A stretch of DNA of 40,323 bases from positions 1 to 40,323 of IMG/VR virus record IMGVR_UViG_3300023090_000181. One strand, given 5' to 3'. Origin of the DNA: a virus. A model generated the notes under the pieces. That model saw only the letters and a program-made list of their open reading frames with translations. It had not been told where the DNA came from and made no database searches. Within the stretch, counting starts at the first letter, position 1. Each line of letters starts with the position of its first letter. A program made the position numbers and the translations under genes. Positions 6,531-12,732 of this stretch are shown piece by piece.

Positions 6531-9323
6531 TTAGCTCCCGATCATTCCGTTGTGGATCAGCCTTTGGGTTCCGGACACGAGATAGTAGTTGTGCTCCCCG
6601 TAATCGTCGGCCTCGACTTCGATTTCCGCCTTGATGCCAACCGACCCGTCAAAGGCCGTGCCGGCCACACGGAAAGCTGGAGTCCATTGGCCGTTGTCAT
6701 AGACGGCCTCGCATGGGCTGACACGGTGGCCGTCCAAGATGCGCCAGGCGTGGCAAGTTTCCGCACGGGTCTGAAGAACCACCCGGTAAACATCCTCGCC
6801 AGTTTGCAGGCATTTTCCCCTGATGCAGTCCCCGGCCATCACCTTTCCAGCGGCGACCTGGCCTTTGCCTTGAATGTCTACCAACTCGGCCGCTTCTGGG
6901 CAACCGCCGCCGGCGCCCCCGCCGCCGCTTCCGGAGGCGGGAGTAGTAACCGAGAGCGCGCTCAGAGGATAGCGGCCATCGAGGGCGGCCTGGGCGGCCA
7001 TCAAGGAATTTGCCGATGTGGGGGCAGGGCTGCCATTCGCGAGGTAGATTTTTCCATCGGTGATGCTGATATAGGGGTATAGGTAATAGGTTGTGCTGGT
7101 TGAAAGCCCTGTGCACGAAGCCGAGCTTGCCACAACCGAAAAGGTTGAGCCGTCCGATCGGAGCATGGACTGCGCGGCGACAGAAACAGTCACAGCGCTG
7201 GCTGTCATGGAATATGTGAGGGCGATACTTTGAAAAGGCGCGAGACCGCCTTGCGCAATCAGGCCGGACGAGACGTGATAGGTTCCGTCTGCGCTCACAT
7301 AGAGCGGCTTGACCAAATAGACGACGCCTGCGGGAGTGTAACTGTAGGCCGTGCATGTACTCAAGTCCTGGTAGCCCGACCCAACGCCGTTGAAACTCTG
7401 GAATTTAACATGGAGCGTTTTCCCGATCAGCGACTTATCGAACTGGAGCTTAAAGACCGCGTCATCGAGGAACATGAAGCTGGCACCGGACGAGTGGGCG
7501 GCAATCGTCGAACCATAGGCCCCGCGCCGCAAGGACGTGAGGTTGTAGGCGTTCGCGCCGGTCAGCGTGGCCGTGAGATAGGAAATGATCTCAGAGTCCA
7601 CAAGGCAGGCAGTGGCGAAGGCGTCGCGCCCGTTGGCGCTGGTGCTGTTCAACGTGCCAAGGCTGGCGGCGAGATTCACGGCCAGCGTGTCCGTGGTGTC
7701 CGGATCTGCAGCCGAAGGAAGCGTAGCCGTGAGAGCACCGATGCGCGCCGATGCGTTGATGGTGCCCACGGGTGCGGCGCCGTAGCTGCTGCCACCGTCA
7801 ACGCTCACCCAAACATTGCAACCGCCCCAAAGGGTAGGAGGCCCTGAAGCTCCAATCCAGATTTCTGGGCCTCCCGATTCAGACATGGCGGCAAGGGGCT
7901 CAAAGATGACAACGCTGGTCACCGAGGGGCCTGGGCTTGAAGCCGCGCTGTTTCCGCTGTTGGCCTGGGCCGGGTAGAGTGTGGCTGTGCCAATGCCAAA
8001 AGGCCATTCTTCCGCCGTGATGGCCAGACCGTCCTCTTCGCTCGTCTCATCGGGCATGTCCACCGAGACGATGCGGACGATTTTCCGAGTCAGGCCGGTG
8101 ATGGAGTCCGTCAGGGTTACCAGGTCCATCGGTTCGAGAAGGATGTACTGCCAGCCCACCTTAAAGGTGTAAGTATTGCGGACAAAGACGTTCCGCTGGG
8201 CCTTTATGGCGCTGATTTGCTGCGCATGAGCAATACGAGTGATGAGATGGAGGGTGAGCGGCGAGTCCTGCTTGAGGCCGTTCATGGAAACATCGGACGA
8301 CTCCGGAGAGTCAACAACGCTCACATCGTAACTGCTTGTGCGGTCCCAAAACTCCACCGGCACATCGTTCTTTATGTCTTGAACACTCGACCGCTGAGTT
8401 GCTATCGGGTCGTTGCCCGTCGGCTTTCCGTCCTTGCCAATAACCCCTAGAAAATCGTCATTGGTGAGGTCGTATAGCGGTGTGGTGTTTGGTGTGTAAG
8501 TGACGCCGTTGGCCGTGATGGGGGTGTCGCCGCAGGGAATGACCTTGAGGGTCATACCGCTTGGGCCAGCGCTCCAGACGATCTCCGAGTTTGTCGCGTC
8601 GAGGATCTGCTGAATGCAAGTTGCCGCATCGTCCTGGTCGCTGAAAGCCGGACTGATGGCAAAGCCGCAGGCGGTGCAATAGGTCTGGAAGCTATGCGCA
8701 CCGGTCACGAGATCGGCGATGCGCGCCGCCGTGAATCCAGCCCCATAGTACGGATTCGAGAGCAGATCGAGCAGCACTGCCGACGGCATGGCGTCGTATG
8801 ACCCTGCCCAGTTTGGGTCTTGCTCTGTGCCCAGCAGCGCCTGGACCTCAAAGTTCCAATTGGGCGGTGATCCATCAGAGCCGAGCGCAACCTGAAGGGC
8901 GGCGACACAAGCCGTTCCACTGTAGCCGAGCGCACGGCTTGGCCATTTACTAAGCCAGGACGCCCAGGGCGCTTGCGGGCGCGCACCGGTCATGAGCGAG
9001 AGGCCGTAATAGCTGAGCGTGTAACAGTCTTTGTCCTGCCAGACGCGCTGCACCCCGACGATTCCGCTGGCGCCGCCCTCGCACAGGGCGAGAATCAGGT
9101 CAGACCAGTAGTTATAACCTGAGACGCCGCCGCCTCCACCCTTGCCGCCCGATGAAGTTGGCTTAGAAGTGAATCCCGCGTAATCGATCATGTTGGCTGC
9201 AATTTTCGTGCAGCCGTAGACGAGCGGCTTCGGCTTGCCATACATCGCAGTCGAAACCTGGACGCCCACCAGCCTAACCGGCGCTTGCGCGTTCGAAGTA
9301 TTGCCCCCGAATAGACCGCTCAT
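6531..9323 (-). CDS. Tail-tip / central tail protein with C-terminal Hint domain
   Basis: 930 aa. The N-terminal part (GVQVSTAMYGKPKPLVYG, WSDLILALCEG) and the body resemble large baseplate hub proteins of the gene-transfer-agent gp15 / lambda J type, which contact the host surface and channel DNA. Position supports this: it follows DUF2460, DUF2163 and NlpC/P60 genes in that order. After a Gly-rich linker (GSGGGGAGGG), residues 808-930 look like a Hint domain (separate entry). The start overlaps the NlpC gene (ATGA). No endosialidase or intramolecular chaperone domain is seen. The C-terminal autoprocessing module is the unusual part. Confidence 0.85.
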   Translation of the reverse strand: MSGLFGGNTSNAQAPVRLVGVQVSTAMYGKPKPLVYGCTKIAANMIDYAGFTSKPTSSGGKGGGGGVSGYNYWSDLILALCEGGASGIVGVQRVWQDKDCYTLSYYGLSLMTGARPQAPWASWLSKWPSRALGYSGTACVAALQVALGSDGSPPNWNFEVQALLGTEQDPNWAGSYDAMPSAVLLDLLSNPYYGAGFTAARIADLVTGAHSFQTYCTACGFAISPAFSDQDDAATCIQQILDATNSEIVWSAGPSGMTLKVIPCGDTPITANGVTYTPNTTPLYDLTNDDFLGVIGKDGKPTGNDPIATQRSSVQDIKNDVPVEFWDRTSSYDVSVVDSPESSDVSMNGLKQDSPLTLHLITRIAHAQQISAIKAQRNVFVRNTYTFKVGWQYILLEPMDLVTLTDSITGLTRKIVRIVSVDMPDETSEEDGLAITAEEWPFGIGTATLYPAQANSGNSAASSPGPSVTSVVIFEPLAAMSESGGPEIWIGASGPPTLWGGCNVWVSVDGGSSYGAAPVGTINASARIGALTATLPSAADPDTTDTLAVNLAASLGTLNSTSANGRDAFATACLVDSEIISYLTATLTGANAYNLTSLRRGAYGSTIAAHSSGASFMFLDDAVFKLQFDKSLIGKTLHVKFQSFNGVGSGYQDLSTCTAYSYTPAGVVYLVKPLYVSADGTYHVSSGLIAQGGLAPFQSIALTYSMTASAVTVSVAAQSMLRSDGSTFSVVASSASCTGLSTSTTYYLYPYISITDGKIYLANGSPAPTSANSLMAAQAALDGRYPLSALSVTTPASGSGGGGAGGGCPEAAELVDIQGKGQVAAGKVMAGDCIRGKCLQTGEDVYRVVLQTRAETCHAWRILDGHRVSPCEAVYDNGQWTPAFRVAGTAFDGSVGIKAEIEVEADDYGEHNYYLVSGTQRLIHNGMIGS
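6549..6902 (-). other. Hint-like autoprocessing domain (residues 808-925 of the tail-tip protein)
   Basis: Block A: Cys808 in GGCPEAAELVD, ending VMAGDCIRG, the usual GD.V position. Block B: LDGHRVSPCEAVY with a His near residue 866, then NGQWTPAFRV, the common W-x-P-A pattern. Block F: EHNYYLVSG. Block G: LIHNG, with the His-Asn pair at residues 924-925. Only five residues follow the Asn, so this resembles bacterial intein-like or toxin-associated Hint domains rather than a splicing intein with a C-extein. Confidence 0.72.
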
Positions 9324-9778
9324 ATCGCCCTCGCTTTTGCCCAGGGCGACCAGATGCCCACGAACCGCTCGGCAAGCTCTTTATTCGCAACCGCATCGTC
9401 AAGCACAACCGCGCCAGCCTTCATATAGCTGTGAACGATGGTCGGCCACTCGATGACGATGGCTCCGTGCGCCGGGTTGCGCCCGTACTGATAGAGAGCA
9501 ATGTCTCCCGGCTGTGGAGACCCATCGATCTTTGAGGCGTACTTTTCGAGTATTTGGAGGTAAACCGGCTCGTCGCGGTGCATGAACCAGTCCTGGACAT
9601 ATTCTCCGGGGTCAGCAACATTCTTGATTCCAGCGCGGGTGTAGACCTCGACAAGGATCATGCCGCAATCCACTCCAGCGCCCTTGACGCGGGCATGGTG
9701 ATGGTGCGGAGTGCCAACCCAAGTAAGGGCCTCGGCAACCACCGCCTCGCGCTGTAGCATCTCATCCAATGCGGTCAT
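9320..9778 (-). CDS. NlpC/P60 cell-wall peptidase, tail assembly
   Basis: 152 aa. NlpC/P60 fold with Cys38 (GVDCGM), His104 (AHGAIVIEW) and a third polar residue, probably His116 (VHSYM). In tailed phages this family cuts peptide cross-links in peptidoglycan during entry or matures the tail tip (lambda gpK, gene-transfer-agent gp14). A HHHH run occurs near residue 25. It overlaps both neighbours (DUF2163 upstream, tail tip downstream) by ATGA, so the three are coupled. Confidence 0.88.
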   Translation of the reverse strand: MTALDEMLQREAVVAEALTWVGTPHHHHARVKGAGVDCGMILVEVYTRAGIKNVADPGEYVQDWFMHRDEPVYLQILEKYASKIDGSPQPGDIALYQYGRNPAHGAIVIEWPTIVHSYMKAGAVVLDDAVANKELAERFVGIWSPWAKARAI

Positions 9779-10647
9779 AGGCTGGTGGACGCCTCCGGGA
9801 CGTAGGGGAAGCCCTGGTAGTTGTTGCTGTTGCTATAAGCCGCGCAAGCAGCCGCTGTGCGGGCGCAACCGGGATAGATGTTGAAGGTATCCCCAACGGA
9901 AGGGCTTTGGGGAAGGGGAACGGCAAGCGTGACCGTTCCCCCGCTGGTAAAGCCGCTCACGGAGCGCCGGGAGCCGGCGGCTACTCCAGAGGTCATTACC
10001 AGCACTCCTAGATTGAAGAACCCCGCGGCCTTTCCGGTAATGCCCGAAGGAATCACACTAGCCGTCGGGCCAGCGCCCACCGTGCCGGCCGTAGTAATGC
10101 TCACCAGGTTGATGCCACATCCGGAATCCCCAAAGCAGTTGGCGCATCCAGGCTGGAAGAGAATCCGGGGCATCTGATATTGCAAAAGCTCCAGGTCGCT
10201 CTTGACGTGCAGGACAACCTGAGTCGAGGACGGGTCCACGCCAGCGCAGTTGCCCTCAAAAAGTACGACGGAGCCGTTCGAGGTATCGCCGGAGAAAGCT
10301 GAGAAAACGCGCTCCACACGCACCCGCGCCGCGTCAAAGGCCCCATTGTGAGCCGCCAGACAGATATTTGTTCCCATGAGCTGGCCAGATCCGCCGGCGA
10401 AGAGAGTAAGGTCCATTGTGGCGACTTCGGTTCCCCGTGCGTTGCGGATGGCCCCGCGCTTCACGAGCGGCTGACCGCCCTGGTCGAGAGAACAGGTGAA
10501 GAGGTTGCCCGCCAACATCAGCGAAATGTCGGCGTTCGTCCAGCGGTAGACGGAGCCGCCCTGAAGCGTCACAGTGAAGCAATCCGCCATGGTGTACGGG
10601 CCGCCCGCATCGAGGAGCGCGATCATTCCGCTGGAGGCATATTTCAT
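9775..10647 (-). CDS. DUF2163 / BR0599-type baseplate hub protein
   Basis: 290 aa. N-terminal DUF2163 features (an ADCFTVTLQGG segment, RWTNADISL) precede the BR0599-like C-terminal region: a Cys cluster PGCANCFGDSGCGINL and, later, YPGCARTAAACAAYSNS followed by NNYQGFPYVPE. In lambda gpL and gene-transfer-agent gp13 the equivalent cysteines bind an iron-sulphur cluster, so this protein probably does too (inference from family). It would form the distal tail hub between the DUF2460 and tail-tip proteins. ATGA overlaps on both sides. Confidence 0.85.
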   Translation of the reverse strand: MKYASSGMIALLDAGGPYTMADCFTVTLQGGSVYRWTNADISLMLAGNLFTCSLDQGGQPLVKRGAIRNARGTEVATMDLTLFAGGSGQLMGTNICLAAHNGAFDAARVRVERVFSAFSGDTSNGSVVLFEGNCAGVDPSSTQVVLHVKSDLELLQYQMPRILFQPGCANCFGDSGCGINLVSITTAGTVGAGPTASVIPSGITGKAAGFFNLGVLVMTSGVAAGSRRSVSGFTSGGTVTLAVPLPQSPSVGDTFNIYPGCARTAAACAAYSNSNNYQGFPYVPEASTSL

Positions 10648-11720
10648 TTGAGCGTTATCACCTTGACCGTTCCGCCGTCCCAGGCAAGCTGCATGAACCG
10701 CTTGAAGTCAATCGTGTCTTCGACAAACCGGCAGATGCGGGCGAACTGGCCGGTCCAGGTCAGCGCCGCTCCGGACGCCGGGGCTGTGGAGAAGGTCACA
10801 ATGCCGGTTGTGGAGTTGAGGGCGTAATCAGTGACGGTCGTAGGGAGTGCGGTAAGTGTTGGGATATAGCTGGTCGGAGTGGTTCCAGGCTCAACTTGCC
10901 CAAACGCAACATCCGCCTGATCACCGGAAACCGCGAGATAGATTCCCAGGCACGCAACATTGTAAGTGGAGTTATAGGGGCCTGATAGGTAGAACCGTTG
11001 CCATGACGAAGTTATGTTTACTGCGACAGGAGCGTTCGCGACCGTTGGGCCAGAAATTAAAACCGCCCCACTTCCGGTCCTTCGCCGCAACCACACAGAA
11101 CTGCAATAATTTCCCGGAGGAACGCCGCCTCCATATCCCTGGACATTTGCATTTGCTGCTGTCGCTGTCAGGGTGAACGCATTGCTCCCCCCTGCCGGGT
11201 CACTTATCCCCGAGGTGATTGTCAGGTTGGTCGGCGGACCCATCTGTTGTGGGACGGAATTGTAAGACCCCCCTAAATAATTTGTTCGCGGGTTCGGGCT
11301 AAGCAGTTGGCAGCCTTGCCAGTCGTTCTTATAGATCGCGGCAGACTGGATGATTCCCACCGGAAATCCCTCGTTGTCAACCAACGGGAAAGAGGCTTGC
11401 GCGCCGGTGCCGGTTCCAAACGAGACAGCCACCGGGTTTCCGTTCACTGGGTCGATGAAGTAGAAGGAATCCCAGGCCCCGCGCATGGTGTTGAAGAACG
11501 AGGCAAGCTGCATAAGCTCGTCAGAGAGCGTTTTTGCTGAGAAACCGGCCTGACGGACGAAATTCAGGGTCCATTCGTAGGTCCATCGGGGCATGGTCCA
11601 GAAGCTGGCGCGCTGCTCTTTTCCGCTGGCGCCGGTCTGAATCAGCGTGGCGAACTGCGAGGTTCGAGTGACCTCAATGTCCAGACCCTTCAACCCTGAT
11701 GGGAAAAACAAGGAACTCAT
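10644..11720 (-). CDS. DUF2460-type distal tail protein with inserted jelly-roll module
   Basis: 358 aa. The ends match DUF2460 (gene-transfer-agent gp12, distal tail protein): GLDIEVTRTSQFATLIQTG near residue 12, the WDSFYFIDPVNG segment near 83, and FVEDTIDFKRFMQLAWDGG at the C terminus. Between about residues 140 and 290 is an extra module with the look of a beta-sandwich carbohydrate-binding domain (SSVWLRRRTGSG, then SSWQRFYLSGP and GQVEPGTTPTSYIP). The last motif recurs in phage lectin-like modules. It is the first gene of the distal tail operon, downstream of parS and operator A. Confidence 0.8.
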   Translation of the reverse strand: MSSLFFPSGLKGLDIEVTRTSQFATLIQTGASGKEQRASFWTMPRWTYEWTLNFVRQAGFSAKTLSDELMQLASFFNTMRGAWDSFYFIDPVNGNPVAVSFGTGTGAQASFPLVDNEGFPVGIIQSAAIYKNDWQGCQLLSPNPRTNYLGGSYNSVPQQMGPPTNLTITSGISDPAGGSNAFTLTATAANANVQGYGGGVPPGNYCSSVWLRRRTGSGAVLISGPTVANAPVAVNITSSWQRFYLSGPYNSTYNVACLGIYLAVSGDQADVAFGQVEPGTTPTSYIPTLTALPTTVTDYALNSTTGIVTFSTAPASGAALTWTGQFARICRFVEDTIDFKRFMQLAWDGGTVKVITLK

Positions 11721-11737
11721 GCCGTCCGCGCCCTCTG

Positions 11738-11753
11738 TGTTCCACGTGGAACA
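11738..11753. other. parS: Perfect chromosome-type parS site
   Basis: TGTTCCACGTGGAACA, a 16-bp perfect palindrome (18 bp with flanking G/C) that fits the bacterial chromosomal parS consensus TGTTNCACGTGNAACA exactly. It is the sequence bound by host ParB/Spo0J. It lies 18 bp upstream of the DUF2460 ATG. No ParA and no Noc/Spo0J-type ParB is visible in the window; the ParB-like domains at 28-30 kb belong to nuclease/modification fusions and lack an obvious DNA-binding HTH region. Confidence 0.75.
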
Positions 11754-11756
11754 CTC

Positions 11757-11774
11757 TGTTGCTATTCAGACACA
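11757..11774. promoter_or_regulatory. Operator copy A, 18-bp imperfect palindrome
   Basis: TGTTGCTATTCAGACACA, three bases from parS and between a terminator-like hairpin and the distal tail operon. The flank is shared with copy B: CAGACACAGT, one variable base, then TAG, followed by a G/A-rich stretch. The two boundary regions therefore look like versions of the same control element. Confidence 0.65.
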
Positions 11775-11796
11775 GTTTAGCGCAGAAATTGGCAGG

Positions 11797-11828
11797 AAAC
11801 CGCCCTCGGGGTGAGCCGAGAGCGGTTT
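11797..11828. terminator. Long hairpin, probable bidirectional terminator
   Basis: AAACCGCCCTCGG (11797-11809) pairs with CCGAGAGCGGTTT (11816-11828) with a single mismatch and a 6-base loop. The U-tract is short and lies partly in the stem. It separates the moron cassette from the distal tail operon. The remaining 11829-11980 contains no convincing gene; I see only a GC-rich GAGCCGCGCTGGGCGGCTC hairpin near 11870-11888. Confidence 0.55.
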
Positions 11829-11980
11829 ATGGCTGATCTTTGTATGTGTGGGGTGACCAGAAAAGCGAAGGAGCCGCGCTGGGCGGCTCGCTCTAGCCCT
11901 ATTGTGTCCCAGGCTGGGGTTTAGCGGGCTTGCGCCCACGAACTACTAAAGTGATGATACACCCTTCTGGGCTGTGCCGG

Positions 11981-12268
11981 TCAGTTGGGCTTCGGGTCTG
12001 GCTCGTGCTCCGGAAGGCAACTACTCTCCATCTTCGCAACGACTCTACCCATGGCTGTCTCCAGCGGCGTTTCCTCTGGCGGTGTGGGTTTGACGGTGCC
12101 CTTCTCTATCGCCTCCCGGTCCGCTACGATCCTCTCCTCGATGGCCTCAAGAGAAACGCGGACGCTGGTTAGCTCCTTGAGCAGTTCCTTCTCGCGGCGC
12201 TGGAGCGCCTGTTTGGCAATCACGAACCGGACCGGGCTATTTTCGGGAGCGAACATGGGGTGCGTCAT
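11981..12268 (-). CDS. Hypothetical coiled-coil protein, moron cassette
   Basis: 95 aa. The middle is a predicted coiled coil (KQALQRREKELLKELTSV, VSLEAIEERIVADREAIEK), with a Pro/Glu-rich tail. Longer frames reach 12391, but ATG 12268 lies only 11 bases downstream of a good -10 box, so the mRNA would be nearly leaderless, which explains the absence of a ribosome site. It is divergent from the lipoprotein gene and sits outside the tail operon logic, suggesting prophage-expressed function. No family recognised. Confidence 0.5.
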   Translation of the reverse strand: MTHPMFAPENSPVRFVIAKQALQRREKELLKELTSVRVSLEAIEERIVADREAIEKGTVKPTPPEETPLETAMGRVVAKMESSCLPEHEPDPKPN

Positions 12269-12279
12269 GGTCAGTTCGC

Positions 12280-12308
12280 AAGATAGCACAGCGCCCGATT
12301 TTTGCCAA
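12280..12308 (-). promoter_or_regulatory. Sigma-70-like promoter for the leaderless moron gene
   Basis: On the minus strand TTGGCA (12308-12303), exactly 17 bases, then TATCTT (12285-12280). The -35 is 5/6 and the -10 is 4/6. The start codon follows only 11 bases after the -10, so transcription would begin within a few bases of the ATG. Confidence 0.55.
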
Positions 12309-12338
12309 TGCTGCATGGGTGCAAGTTGCTGCATGGGT
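12309..12338. repeat. Two direct repeats in the moron intergenic region
   Basis: TGCTGCATGGGT occurs at 12309-12320 and again at 12327-12338, 18 bp apart, between the two divergent moron genes. Spacing of nearly two helical turns suits tandem binding of a regulator, and the first copy abuts the leftward -35 box. Confidence 0.45.
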
Positions 12339-12359
12339 TGAACTTTCTGGCGTAAAAGG

Positions 12360-12389
12360 TTGACTTGTAACGCCCCGGTGCGGTAAACC
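12360..12389 (+). promoter_or_regulatory. Weak candidate promoter for the lipoprotein gene
   Basis: TTGACT (12360-12365), 18 bases, TAAACC (12384-12389). The -35 is good and the -10 poor. It is the best candidate I see upstream of the only plus-strand gene inside the structural region, which needs its own promoter. Confidence 0.35.
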
Positions 12390-12411
12390 ACTATGGGTGA
12401 GGAGATAGACC

Positions 12412-12729
12412 ATGAAAGCCCTGATCTTGCTTGGAGTGTGCAGCGTTGCTTTTGCGGGTTGCCACAAAACAGCGCCTAAAAACCTTCACATTACCGAGGT
12501 TGACACCTGCGCTGAAGTCTCCGTCTTGGCAACTTTCGGGGATAAGGAATACAAGCTCTCGACCGTAAATCACCCTATGGCAGTGGCCTGCTATAGCCCT
12601 ATCGGTTCAGAAAACGTGGGCAAAGACTTGCCAGCCACCTTGGACGAGCTGAAGGGTGTATTCAACGTGCGCCTGGATACCGGAAATGAGCCCTATGCAA
12701 TCCGCGCCGTGCGGGACGCCAAACAGTAA
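12412..12729 (+). CDS. Lipoprotein moron, putative lysogenic-conversion protein
   Basis: 105 aa. A lipoprotein signal peptide (MKALILLGVCSVAFAGC) ends in the lipobox AFAGC, so the mature protein starts at Cys17, acylated and membrane anchored. The mature part has two further cysteines that could form a disulphide and is otherwise unrecognised. GGTGAGGAG precedes the ATG. It is encoded against the surrounding late genes, between the tape measure and the distal tail genes, which is typical of morons expressed in the lysogen. Small phage lipoproteins often block superinfecting phages at the receptor; that role is inference here. Confidence 0.75.
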   Translation: MKALILLGVCSVAFAGCHKTAPKNLHITEVDTCAEVSVLATFGDKEYKLSTVNHPMAVACYSPIGSENVGKDLPATLDELKGVFNVRLDTGNEPYAIRAVRDAKQ

Positions 12730-12732
12730 GTG

